A stretch of DNA of 51,039 bases from DAOSXA01 sp964526835 (GTDB lineage Bacteria > Zixibacteria > MSB-5A5 > GN15 > FEB-12): positions 1 through 51,039 of the forward strand of contig CAZGMK010000025.1 of assembly GCA_964526835.1 (NCBI GenBank), read 5' to 3'. Below the pieces are notes generated by a model that saw only the letters and a program-made list of their open reading frames with translations, searched no databases and had not been told where the DNA came from. Position numbers and translations under genes: made by a program. Below, piece after piece: positions 34,168 to 42,983 of this stretch. Positions within the stretch are counted from its first letter, which is position 1; the number at the start of each line of letters is the position of its first letter.

Positions 34168-35306
34168 TGTCCCTCGGCCTGTATCTCCATTATCCTTTCT
34201 GCTCCAACAAGTGTGATTACTGCGACTTCTACAAGGAAGTCCATAGTGAGGACCTCGAACACCGCTTCTTTCGGGCGCTGACCACTGAGACGGCTCTGAC
34301 CGCGATGCGGCACGGGCTGAAAGGGCGGCAACTGCATTCGATCTTCATTGGCGGCGGGACCCCGTCCCTGGTCGATTGTAACATGCTTGCCTCATGGCTG
34401 GATCAGGTCAGACATGTTTTCGATGTACCGGATACAATCGAATTCAGCCTGGAGACAAATCCCGAGTCAGTCAGTCTCGACAAATTGAAGGCCTGGCGAT
34501 CCCTGGGCGTGAACCGTCCGGTGTTCGGTATCCAGTCCTTCAATGGCAAGCTGTTGAGACGTCTGGGACGTCGCCATCGCGCGGCCGACAGCCAGCGGGC
34601 CATCTACCAGGCTCGGGCGCTTGGATATCCGAATCTCGGGGTTGATCTCATATTCGGTTTGCCCGGCCAGACAATCAAAAAGCTGTCGGCGGACCTGGAC
34701 CAGTTGCTTGCGCTGGAGCCACCCCACATATCGTTCTACCAGCTCACGGTCGAACCCGGGACCCGGCTGGCCGAACGGGTGGCGAAAGGGGTGCTTCGTC
34801 TGCCCGATATCGAAACCTCCCTGGCCATGTACCGAGGGGGATGCGAGCGGATGGATCGAGCCGGATATTCTCGATACGAGGTTTCCTCGCTTGCCCTTCC
34901 CGGATATGAATGCCGTCACAATCTGGGCTACTGGCTCGGCGACGACTACCTGGGGCTGGGGCCCTCGGCGCACTCCTTTATTGGAGGGCGTCGGATTGCC
35001 AACCCGGCGGATATCAGCCGGTGGCTCGGCGAGTTGGATGAACGGCGCCTGCCGGGCAAGATCGACGAATCCGGCGACGAGGAGCGCATGACCGAGGCCA
35101 TTATGCTGGGGCTGCGTATGGCTCAGGGGCTTAACCGTCGGCGTTTCGCCAAACGCTTCGGGCGGCCCGTCGACGAACGACTTAACCCGGCGCAGTATTC
35201 GCTGTTCATCCAGTCGGCCCACCTCGTTGAGGAGGACGACTACCTTCGCCTCTCTCCCGACGGCCTTTGTATGGCCGATGAAATCACCCGACGGCTGCTG
35301 AAGTAG
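34167..35306 (+). CDS. hemW: HemW-type radical SAM protein
   Basis: HemW is a heme-binding radical SAM protein thought to deliver heme; older annotations call it oxygen-independent coproporphyrinogen III oxidase-like. The 379-residue product begins MSLGLYLHYPFCSNKCDYC, with the cluster cysteines C12, C16 and C19 and the following F typical of HemW. GGGTPS and the C-terminal HemN-type domain are present. True HemN has an extra N-terminal extension and a fourth cysteine after CxxxCxxC, which are missing here. The start is ATG 34167, overlapping the lepB stop; the longer frame from 34065 lies inside lepB and is rejected. Confidence 0.9.
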   Translation: MSLGLYLHYPFCSNKCDYCDFYKEVHSEDLEHRFFRALTTETALTAMRHGLKGRQLHSIFIGGGTPSLVDCNMLASWLDQVRHVFDVPDTIEFSLETNPESVSLDKLKAWRSLGVNRPVFGIQSFNGKLLRRLGRRHRAADSQRAIYQARALGYPNLGVDLIFGLPGQTIKKLSADLDQLLALEPPHISFYQLTVEPGTRLAERVAKGVLRLPDIETSLAMYRGGCERMDRAGYSRYEVSSLALPGYECRHNLGYWLGDDYLGLGPSAHSFIGGRRIANPADISRWLGELDERRLPGKIDESGDEERMTEAIMLGLRMAQGLNRRRFAKRFGRPVDERLNPAQYSLFIQSAHLVEEDDYLRLSPDGLCMADEITRRLLK

Positions 35307-35338
35307 CCCTCAATCGCCTCAGGGCCGACAAAAACCGC

Positions 35339-35366
35339 TTGAAATGTCCCGGCCATTGATTATAAT
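35339..35366 (+). promoter_or_regulatory. Strong promoter of the ferritin-like gene
   Basis: TTGAAA (35339-35344) and a perfect TATAAT (35361-35366) are 16 bases apart, with about 65 bases of leader before ATG 35438. This is the best housekeeping-type promoter in the window and shows that the organism uses a TATAAT-type -10. Confidence 0.6.
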
Positions 35367-35437
35367 CCTCGAACGAAAAAGTGAATGTATATTCGGATTC
35401 GGCCGCAACGCCGGTCCGCACCCATTAGGAGGAAACG

Positions 35438-35896
35438 ATGGGTCTGAAGACAGTCGATGAGATTCTGGATTTCGCCATCCAGAAAGAACAGGATGCCGCG
35501 GATTTCTATACCGGTCTGGCCGACAAGATGGACCGCAAGCACCTCAAGCAGATATTTCTGGATTTCGCCGAGGAAGAGAAGCGTCACAAGTCGAAGTTGA
35601 TTGCCGCCAAGGACGGCAAGATCATGTTGTCATCCGAGAAGAAGATTCAAGACCTGGGTATCGGTGATCATCTGACCGATATTGACACCGATGCCGCCAA
35701 GGAGCTGGATTATCAGCAGGCCCTGATCGTGGCCATGAAGGCCGAGAAGGCCGCCTACAAACTCTACATGGATCTGGCCAACGCCGCCGACAAGCAGGAT
35801 GTCAAGGATTTGTTCCTTGGACTGGCCAACGAAGAGGCCAAGCACAAGCTTCGTTTCGAGGTCGAATACGACGACGCCATTCTGACCGAGAACTGA
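35438..35896 (+). CDS. Rubrerythrin-like diiron protein without rubredoxin domain
   Basis: This 152-residue four-helix-bundle protein of the ferritin/rubrerythrin superfamily probably reduces peroxide or stores or oxidises iron in the cytoplasm. The diiron ligand set is complete: E17, E47-x-x-H50, E103 and E133-x-x-H136. The CxxC pairs of a rubredoxin domain are absent, so the electron donor must be another protein. It starts at ATG 35438 after a textbook AGGAGG. It has its own strong promoter and a hairpin terminator at 35956, so it is a monocistronic and likely well-expressed gene. Confidence 0.88.
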   Translation: MGLKTVDEILDFAIQKEQDAADFYTGLADKMDRKHLKQIFLDFAEEEKRHKSKLIAAKDGKIMLSSEKKIQDLGIGDHLTDIDTDAAKELDYQQALIVAMKAEKAAYKLYMDLANAADKQDVKDLFLGLANEEAKHKLRFEVEYDDAILTEN

Positions 35897-35955
35897 TGGT
35901 TTACGACGTCGGAGTACCATCGTCTCCGGCTCGTACTACTGTGAAGATGTCATCG

Positions 35956-35987
35956 CACCCCTGCTGGCCGGCGGGGGTGTTGTTATT
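35956..35987 (+). terminator. Rho-independent terminator of the ferritin-like gene
   Basis: A nine-pair stem (CACCCCTGC with GCGGGGGTG, one T-G pair) and a six-base loop are followed by TTGTTATT, 60 bases after the stop codon. Confidence 0.6.
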
Positions 35988-36004
35988 GATACGGTGACGA
36001 CAAC

Positions 36005-37393
36005 ATGGCTCGTATTCTGCAGACTTCAATCCCCCCATCCGAAAGCACACTTCTCATCGGCGGGACGGCGCTGATAGTAACTCTGCTGGTAGTGTCCAGT
36101 GCTCTGCTGGCCATCGCTGCTGGTCTGGTATATGGACTGCTACCGGTTGCTGCGGCGCTGGCGATGTTGTCCTCAGCGATTCCTCGTTTCGCACTATACA
36201 TGTTCGTCTTCAGCATCTTCATCAACTATCCCTTATCGTATTCCCCTCTGATCATGGTAGTAGATGTCCTGCCTGCCGTTGTGATTGGCGCGGCGATCCT
36301 GGACGTGCTGCTTAGCGATCGCCTTCCGCGGCGCCTGCCTCCACTTAGCGGTAATTTTGCTGCCCTCATAGCCGCGCTGGGGGTCGCGGCCTTGTTCAGT
36401 GTCGACATCGGGCAGGCTTGGCATCCGATTGCTCGAGCGACATATATAGGAGTGATTGCTCTGGCAGTTTGCCGGTTATCATCAAGCGTTTCGACTGAGG
36501 AGGTGATGCGGGTATTTGTTGTGGCAGCAGTGGTTAGCTCGCTGCCAGCAATCATTGGCTTCGTGGCAGCCGCTGGATTGGAGCGCAGTTTCGGCTGGTC
36601 TCATGCAACCCTGGGGGTACTGAGCATGGTGGCTTTCATTATCGCTCTGTATCGATATCTGACTGCCCAGCGGGCCTGGCTCTGGCTTGCGGGTCTGGCT
36701 ATTATCTCAAGCGGGCTATATGCGACTCAATCTCGCTTTCCCATGATTATGATTATTGTCTTCCTGCCCGTTATCCTGTGGGTGGTCTCAAGGTATCGTC
36801 CGGACTTCTCGGCCGCTGCGCCGGATCAAGGGAGCCTCGGGGCTCGACTTTTCTTGCTCCTGATCGTCCTGGCTGTCATGGCGGTCGCGGCTGCCATATT
36901 GAAACCGTCGCTACTGGCCGGCATTCAATGGCGATTCAGCCTTCTGTTCACGGAAGGGTATACCGGAACCGTCCGCTTGAGGTTGGAATTGTATCAGAGA
37001 GCCCTGGAAATATTTGCCGCTTATCCTGTCTTTGGCCTGGGACCAGGGTGTTTTCGACTCTATCATGAGTTGGTGCCAGGCAGCCATCTCAATGTTGTAC
37101 ATTGGTGGCTCAGGGGATTAAGTGCTCATAATCTCTTCCTCCATTATCTGGCCGAAACCGGGCTTGTTGGTGTGACCGCAATGGTTGCATTATTTGTCAA
37201 CCTGTTTCGTTCCAGTTGGCTCGTTCTTCGTCAGGCGCCCGCCAGAGCCGATGATGTTCTGCTGATGCTACTGTCGCTGCTGATCCTGGTGACGGTGTTT
37301 CTCGAATCGGGCTGGCTGTGGGGACAGACCGGTATGGTCACCGCTCTTGTCGCCGGTATGGTTATGAGGCGCCGTCTCCAGCAAACTCAATGA
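36005..37393 (+). CDS. O-antigen ligase/polymerase-like membrane protein (Wzy_C family)
   Basis: This 462-residue inner-membrane protein has about 11-12 hydrophobic helices and a large loop before the last helices with the family pattern RLELYQRALEIFAAYPVFGLGPGCFR and the later SAHNLFLHYLAETG. Such proteins polymerise or ligate undecaprenyl-linked glycans to lipid A, or glycosylate proteins, on the periplasmic face. The three activities cannot be told apart by sequence alone. It starts at ATG 36005 with a weak ribosome site. It is not in a polysaccharide cluster; the nearest glycosyltransferases are near 6-8 kb. It is convergent with the DUF5686 gene, 12 bases apart. Confidence 0.82.
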   Translation: MARILQTSIPPSESTLLIGGTALIVTLLVVSSALLAIAAGLVYGLLPVAAALAMLSSAIPRFALYMFVFSIFINYPLSYSPLIMVVDVLPAVVIGAAILDVLLSDRLPRRLPPLSGNFAALIAALGVAALFSVDIGQAWHPIARATYIGVIALAVCRLSSSVSTEEVMRVFVVAAVVSSLPAIIGFVAAAGLERSFGWSHATLGVLSMVAFIIALYRYLTAQRAWLWLAGLAIISSGLYATQSRFPMIMIIVFLPVILWVVSRYRPDFSAAAPDQGSLGARLFLLLIVLAVMAVAAAILKPSLLAGIQWRFSLLFTEGYTGTVRLRLELYQRALEIFAAYPVFGLGPGCFRLYHELVPGSHLNVVHWWLRGLSAHNLFLHYLAETGLVGVTAMVALFVNLFRSSWLVLRQAPARADDVLLMLLSLLILVTVFLESGWLWGQTGMVTALVAGMVMRRRLQQTQ

Positions 37394-37405
37394 TCAGTCC
37401 CGTCC

Positions 37406-39781
37406 CTAGAACAGGCCCATTTCCCAACGCACGCTGAAGCTCGGCGTATCGTAGTCGGATAACTGCCAGGTGAAGAACAGGCGGAGAGAGAGCGGGGGCA
37501 GCCGACCGATGCTGAATCCGGCTTCACGATAGGGACGCTGGGCGGTTTGCATATACGACTTGCGTCCCTCCGGCACCACGGGCATCATCGAGGGGTCGTC
37601 GAAATCGGTTACGAAAACCCCGCCGTGTACGCCCAGCGAGAAGGGTATGTCTTTGATTAGCGGGATACCCGAGCGCTGCCAGATACGAACACCGAAATCG
37701 TGATTGGCATACAGCATAGCGGCCCGGTCACCCGAGAACCCTTTCTCGTTCAGGGTTTTGAAAACGAGCGAGCTCCCGAAGACCTCATCCCCGAAGTCAA
37801 TGGTGTAGTACCGCTGGGGCGGCAGGGTTCCCTCAGAGGCTCCGGCGTAGGCGGTCAGAGATGTAACCCCGAGCCCGAGCGTTCGCTGTATGCGAGTGAA
37901 CCGCAATCCATACCTGGTGAAGTCGAAGTCGCTGTTCAGCACCTGAGGAGACGAGTACTCGGCCTCGAGCTCCAACAACGTGAAAGGATACTGGAGGGCC
38001 GGGCCATCCAGACGTCCGATCTTGACTAGCTCTCTGTTGTCAAAGGTTAATGAGGCCGTGAGTGACCTGAGGTGTCCGTCAGCGATAGCCGGGTTGAATC
38101 TCGGGATGTCGGCGTTGTTGAAAACACTGAATTTCTCGTTCCAGTGCTCCGAGTAGTGCTGCGCATCAGTATACCCGACGTCCAACCTCAATCTCTTAAC
38201 CAGGTCGCCGCCGACACCCAGACTAAAGCCTTCCGCACGGTAGTAGTCCAGTTGGTCGGTCTTCATCCAGAATGCCCACGGGGTCGAGTTGTAGCCGGCG
38301 CTGGTGGTGAGCGATGGGCGCGCCGCGATTATGTGATAGTGACTGAGAGTCAGGTCGATACGGCGTAGTCTGTCAAGCCGTCGTCGCAAAGTGATGCTAT
38401 GCTGAAACTGCTCGGCTGCAAAAGCCCAACCTGCTCGTCCATAAAGATAGGTGTTGTCGTCCAGCGACAACCTGCGGCCATACCCGATATAGGCTCCTTC
38501 GACTCGATTGAAATGAAACCGGCTGTAGTTGAACATCGTATTTGAGGCCAGCCAACCGAAGCCGCGCAGGAGCCTTACCGGTAGTGACGGAGGGATTGCC
38601 GCCAGCGAGTCCCGGTATTCGTAGCCGCGTCTCTCAAAATCGGTCAGGGGGATCACTTGACCCGAATCCCATTCGGCCGAGTCTACGTCATCGACGTCCG
38701 GGGCGACCTCCAGCACATAGAGGAAGGCGTCGCGCGGCAGGCGCAGCTCGAAGTGGTAATCGTGAAGCGCGGCGCGATAGTGGAATGCCACCACCGGAAC
38801 GAGCGGAACCGGAAAGTCGACCAGTCCCTCAAATGAGATTTCGACAGGCATCCAGTATCGGCCTTCGAATTCCGCGCAAACCTGACGATATCGAGGGTTC
38901 TTGAAATAGGCAATCTCAGCCCCCGGGGTCAGGGTGAGGTCGACGCCGACTACTTCGAAGGTCGAATCGACGATGTCGACATGACCCTTAAACAGCGGAT
39001 CGATTTCATTCTTCGGCTGCAGCTCCAGCCGAAAGACCAGCCGACCGTCAACAGACAGTGTGTCAAGGATGTAGTATTCATAGTAGTCCAGCGCATCGGT
39101 GGCTGTCGGCGAAACCAGGGAGTGGGAGCCAAGGTCCAGGCGATTTTGGTTGAAGTCCAGAATCCCGCCCAGGCCGATAATCAATTGCCCGGCCTCGATA
39201 TTGGCTGTCTGCTTGCGCGCCGTGATAGTCTCTGAGTACTTGGCCGGATGCTCCCATCGACCCTTTATCTGCGACTCTCCGATCAGTATCACACTCTGGG
39301 AATCCGGCTTGGCCGTGTCCACCACGGTCAGGCGAGTATACGCATCGAAACTGTAGCTGTGGAGCCGGTTGAGTATCTCCTGCTTGCGCCGAATGGCCTC
39401 GATGATTATCTCCTCGGCCGGGTTGTAGTTCTCTTCGTAGACACGCATGGGCGGCAGTTCAATCAACGCCGGGCGGAGAGCGATGTCGACGGTTACCATC
39501 GAATCACACCGATCGGTTCGAATCGTCTCCGAGTAGTATCCTATGTGCGAAAACCTGACCTCGGCGTTTCCCGAGTCCAGCCGCAGACGGTAGATCCCCT
39601 CCGAGTTGGTCAGCATCGAGCGTCCCGTACCGAGCGCCCGGATCGTGACGGAACTAAGTGGTGCCCCTGTCTCATAATCGGTCACCCGCCCGGTTACGAC
39701 GCAACCGGCCGTCGCCGACGGCCCCGTGAAGAGGAGGGCGGCTACGGCGATTATCAGCCTACCCGCTGGATGTCCTTTCAA
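37406..39781 (-). CDS. DUF5686-type outer-membrane protein with carboxypeptidase-regulatory domain
   Basis: This 791-residue protein has a signal peptide (about 1-25), a carboxypeptidase-regulatory-like beta-sandwich (27-105, with VTGRVTDYETGAPL and SEGIYRL), the DUF5686 signature AEEIIIEAIRRKQEILNRLHSY (122-143; cited in part) and a long C-terminal half with alternating aromatic beta-strands ending in FSVRWEMGLF, typical of an outer-membrane barrel. The final F fits BAM-dependent insertion. DUF5686 proteins are common in Bacteroidetes, with function unknown. The start is a TTG at 39781 with GGAG eight bases ahead. It differs from SusC receptors, as there is no TonB box or plug. Confidence 0.85.
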   Translation of the reverse strand: MKGHPAGRLIIAVAALLFTGPSATAGCVVTGRVTDYETGAPLSSVTIRALGTGRSMLTNSEGIYRLRLDSGNAEVRFSHIGYYSETIRTDRCDSMVTVDIALRPALIELPPMRVYEENYNPAEEIIIEAIRRKQEILNRLHSYSFDAYTRLTVVDTAKPDSQSVILIGESQIKGRWEHPAKYSETITARKQTANIEAGQLIIGLGGILDFNQNRLDLGSHSLVSPTATDALDYYEYYILDTLSVDGRLVFRLELQPKNEIDPLFKGHVDIVDSTFEVVGVDLTLTPGAEIAYFKNPRYRQVCAEFEGRYWMPVEISFEGLVDFPVPLVPVVAFHYRAALHDYHFELRLPRDAFLYVLEVAPDVDDVDSAEWDSGQVIPLTDFERRGYEYRDSLAAIPPSLPVRLLRGFGWLASNTMFNYSRFHFNRVEGAYIGYGRRLSLDDNTYLYGRAGWAFAAEQFQHSITLRRRLDRLRRIDLTLSHYHIIAARPSLTTSAGYNSTPWAFWMKTDQLDYYRAEGFSLGVGGDLVKRLRLDVGYTDAQHYSEHWNEKFSVFNNADIPRFNPAIADGHLRSLTASLTFDNRELVKIGRLDGPALQYPFTLLELEAEYSSPQVLNSDFDFTRYGLRFTRIQRTLGLGVTSLTAYAGASEGTLPPQRYYTIDFGDEVFGSSLVFKTLNEKGFSGDRAAMLYANHDFGVRIWQRSGIPLIKDIPFSLGVHGGVFVTDFDDPSMMPVVPEGRKSYMQTAQRPYREAGFSIGRLPPLSLRLFFTWQLSDYDTPSFSVRWEMGLF

Positions 39782-40205
39782 CTTGATATCTCCACTCCTT
39801 GCTGCGTTTCCTCTGGTACGATGTCCCCCGGGTCATGGTTGCATCTCACCGACGAATAATCGGAATAAGATCGGGATACGGTGCGATCCGCCTTGCCCGG
39901 ATTTCATGCCGCTGGTGTTGCGCGATACCCGTCTGGACAAACGGTATCAGGGTCAAGTATAGATATAACCGGTGATCTTGCGCAAGCTGTATGTCATGTC
40001 AGGAGAGCCGGACGCTCTGCAGAAGTCCCACCCCGAATCCATGTCGGCGCTTTACGATGATCCAGGACAGCGTGGCCCGACGTACAATCAAGTCGGAACG
40101 GTCGGTCATTGACTCATACGAAGCAAGAAGCCACCCCCGGGGATGGGGGTGGCTTCGTTGTGATTGACAAGGTCCCGAAGGACTTGCTTACCAGTCAAGA
40201 CAGGA
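39782..40205. other. Intergenic region between the DUF5686 gene and the TSP3 exoprotein gene
   Basis: It contains the upstream region of the DUF5686 gene and the terminator at 40127-40156. I see no gene. The two flanking genes are on the same strand, so the left part should hold the promoter of the DUF5686 gene; no clear -35/-10 pair was found. Confidence 0.5.
40127..40156 (-). terminator. Terminator of the TSP3/dockerin exoprotein gene
   Basis: A perfect 12-pair stem (GAAGCCACCCCC with GGGGGTGGCTTC) with a six-base loop lies about 50 bases downstream of the exoprotein stop on the minus strand, followed there by TTGCTTCG. The T-tract is poor. Confidence 0.55.
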
Positions 40206-42428
40206 TCACGGACAGGCCGGCGGTTGTGGTCCCGAACTGAACATGAAGCTGACCAGGAACACGAGGTCGTCGATGTTGATCTCGCCGTTCACTACCATAT
40301 CCGCCTCATCAAAGCAAGGCGGCTCGGGACCGCTATTGAACATGTAGGTCACGAGGTAGAGCAGGTCTTCGATATTGATTTCCTGATCCGGTGAGTCATT
40401 GACGTTGCCGCGAATGCCGATACAGCAGCAGGCGTCACCGACACCATCGCCGTTGCTGTCGGTCTGATCCGGGTTGTATACGTAGATGCAGTTGTCGCAG
40501 GAATCGCCGACACCGTCAGCATCGGTATCTTCCTGGAGCGGGTTAAAGTAACCGATGCAGTTATCGCAGGAGTCGCCGACACCATCGGCGTCAAGGTCCT
40601 CCTGATCCGGGTTGTAGGTCAGCGGGCAGTTGTCGTTGTCGTCCGGCACGCCATCCCCATCGGTATCCTGCGGAGCGACCAACTCACCGAAATGTATCAG
40701 GATGGCACTGTCCGGATCGTCGAACATCTGGTACTCCCAGGCCGCCTTCAGACCGAAATCGGATATTGTGCTGAAGCGCTTCTCATCGTAGACATACTCA
40801 CCGCCCTCAACCGGGTTGCCGGCCACATATTCTTCGGGATCCCAGGTGTTACCGGCATCCGTTGTCGAAATCGAGAACAGCGAATCATTACGATGGAAGG
40901 TAACGATGAACGTCTCACCGCTGACGTGGGCGATCTCGGGATGGGTCTCATCGTCCGCCGTGGCGGCGATCACCGTCGTCGTGAAATTGTCGATGTGGCC
41001 GTCGTGCTGATGCCAGCAGATAATGTCACGGTTCGGATCAGCGTCGCTGTAAGTCTCGGTGACAATCAGCACGCTGCTGTCGTAAGCGGCCACCGATGGC
41101 CAGCGAGCATGCACGCTGCTGTCGATAACATGAGTATATCCGCCCGCGTTGACGTCGTCATCCCAGTCGAGCCAGTTATCCCAGCGGACAAACAGCTCCC
41201 ACGTCGCCAGTTCATCATTGTAGCGATCATAGACATTGTAGGCATAGCCACTGATCGGATCGATGTCGTTGCTGACGCTGGCGCAGCCGTCGAGATCCGA
41301 ATACCAACTGATAGTAGCCTGGCCGGCTTCCGAGGTCTGGTAGGAAATGAACGGACCGGCTACGATGTCGGGATCGGTGTAGGTGGTCGAGTACACGCCA
41401 CCGAAGACGCCGTACTCCCACGCCGCCTTGGAATCATCACAGGCGATATCAACGGCGATGTTGTCCGACCAGCCGTAGGAAGTCCAGTTCCAGTAGACCA
41501 GGGAATAGCCGCCGCTGGGCTCTGACGGGGAGGTGATTTCAATCAGGTTGGTCGTGCCCTGACCGACTTCATACATCGTACCGAAAAAGAGCGAGTCGCC
41601 GCCCCAGAAGTCGACAGTGGGCTCCTGGAAATAGCCCATCCAGGCGACGGCGTTGGAGAACGAGGCGCCGTCATCGGGCGAGCCCTGCCAGTAAGTGGCG
41701 GTGTCGCCGTCATGAATGAAATCAAAAGCAAGAACCAGCTTGCCGTTACCGTTGTCACCCAGAGCCGGGTGCTGCGAGGCTTCAGGAACCGGGTCCGGCG
41801 GGATGTAGATGCCGCCGGTGGCTTCCAGGATGTACTCGCCCGAGTACGACTGGTAGCCGTCGATGACTATGTAATACGTCGACAGGGAGTCCAGAATCAG
41901 CGAATCGATGTACGAGCGAGGGTTGTCACACTGGGTGCTGAACTGGTTACACGCCACCATCGTGTCCTCGTTGGTCTTGTAGACGAACATCTTGGTGAAG
42001 TAGCTCGACTCACAAAGGCTCAGCGTAATCCACTCCATATCACCGTGAGTCGAATATGAATAGACCACATCCGGTGCGGTCGAAACCTGGGTGCAGGCTT
42101 CGTCATAGTCATCAGCATAACCGACCGTAGTGCCGTTGTCGGTGTAGGGAATGCTCGGGATAACCGTTGCCGTCGAGATATCCTCGCCACCCTGGTTGGG
42201 GCCGCGTAGGGCACTCTCCATTGAAGTCTTCGGGGCCAGGTACTGGCCGGAGAAGAACGAGGTCCGATACATTGGGGTGCGCTCACCCGAAGCTGGAACG
42301 GTTAGCTTCTGGGGGGCCTGATCGATCCTCTTGGACTTGATCTGCCCCGGTGCAGGCGCTGCTACCGCCGTAAGCGTTAAAGCAACGAGCGCGAGCAGAG
42401 CCAGAGCGACAGTGAGGCCATTTCTCAT
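40206..42428 (-). CDS. Secreted TSP3/dockerin-like protein
   Basis: This 740-residue exoprotein has a signal peptide (1-23, ending AVAA), a mostly beta region (about 60-580) with sialidase-like Asp/Trp-rich repeats and PPC-like parts (YYIVIDGYQSYSGEYIL), thrombospondin-3 repeats (about 588-665, DTDGDGVPD and DADGVGDSC patterns with paired cysteines) and two dockerin-like calcium helices (about 669-740, INIEDLLYLVTYMF and INIDDLVFLVSFMF). It ends at CP and lacks the QNYPNPFNP sorting domain of the two FG-GAP proteins, so its release or anchoring must differ. ATG 42428 is chosen because GGAGAG lies seven bases ahead; a GTG at 42443 would put that site inside the gene. No enzymatic motif is seen. 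Confidence 0.82.
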   Translation of the reverse strand: MRNGLTVALALLALVALTLTAVAAPAPGQIKSKRIDQAPQKLTVPASGERTPMYRTSFFSGQYLAPKTSMESALRGPNQGGEDISTATVIPSIPYTDNGTTVGYADDYDEACTQVSTAPDVVYSYSTHGDMEWITLSLCESSYFTKMFVYKTNEDTMVACNQFSTQCDNPRSYIDSLILDSLSTYYIVIDGYQSYSGEYILEATGGIYIPPDPVPEASQHPALGDNGNGKLVLAFDFIHDGDTATYWQGSPDDGASFSNAVAWMGYFQEPTVDFWGGDSLFFGTMYEVGQGTTNLIEITSPSEPSGGYSLVYWNWTSYGWSDNIAVDIACDDSKAAWEYGVFGGVYSTTYTDPDIVAGPFISYQTSEAGQATISWYSDLDGCASVSNDIDPISGYAYNVYDRYNDELATWELFVRWDNWLDWDDDVNAGGYTHVIDSSVHARWPSVAAYDSSVLIVTETYSDADPNRDIICWHQHDGHIDNFTTTVIAATADDETHPEIAHVSGETFIVTFHRNDSLFSISTTDAGNTWDPEEYVAGNPVEGGEYVYDEKRFSTISDFGLKAAWEYQMFDDPDSAILIHFGELVAPQDTDGDGVPDDNDNCPLTYNPDQEDLDADGVGDSCDNCIGYFNPLQEDTDADGVGDSCDNCIYVYNPDQTDSNGDGVGDACCCIGIRGNVNDSPDQEINIEDLLYLVTYMFNSGPEPPCFDEADMVVNGEINIDDLVFLVSFMFSSGPQPPACP

Positions 42429-42983
42429 GGTTTGTCTCTCCACTTTGGTTTGAATCCTGGGTTAACGATTGTCATACAATATGTTATCGACACTTTTCGA
42501 ATATACTCCGCCCCTGAGCCAAGCGATGATCCCGGCCGGATTACTCAGGGCGTTCAGAATCTTTCCTCCTATGTCGTTGACAGACCTAGCAGGTACATGT
42601 GAAGAACTCGGTCTGCGCACAATATAGCAAAATACTCGGCAAAGTCAATCAGTAAGCGCACTTAAGAGCGAACTCTTCAGAAACTGCGGCAGCGATCCGG
42701 TGCTTGCTTGCGGTCAACGCGACGCCGAAAGTGCACCCCTGTGCCCACACGATACGAATCCTGTTTTCGATCTGTTGCATTGGTCGCCATATTTGCGCCG
42801 ACACCCTGCACAACTCCGGGTCCTGCCGTGAAACCAATTCTGGCCGGCGCGGTTAAACCGTCGATAAAGTGATCCCGTAGCCACCTTTGGCCTTGGGGCC
42901 GGCGAGGCCTGATGCTATATTATGGATTCGCCTCGAATCGGTGCGGGGCTCAGAAGAACACGTCTAGACGGCGACATAAGGCT
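42429..42983. other. Divergent intergenic region before uvrA
   Basis: It holds the upstream regions of the exoprotein gene (minus) and of uvrA (plus). A 62-codon minus frame at 42649-42837 has no ribosome site and is not supported. No LexA-type box was recognised, though the consensus for this lineage is unknown to me. Confidence 0.5.
42893..42921 (+). promoter_or_regulatory. Probable uvrA promoter
   Basis: TTGGGG (42893-42898) and TATATT (42916-42921) are 17 bases apart, about 62 bases before ATG 42984. Confidence 0.45.
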
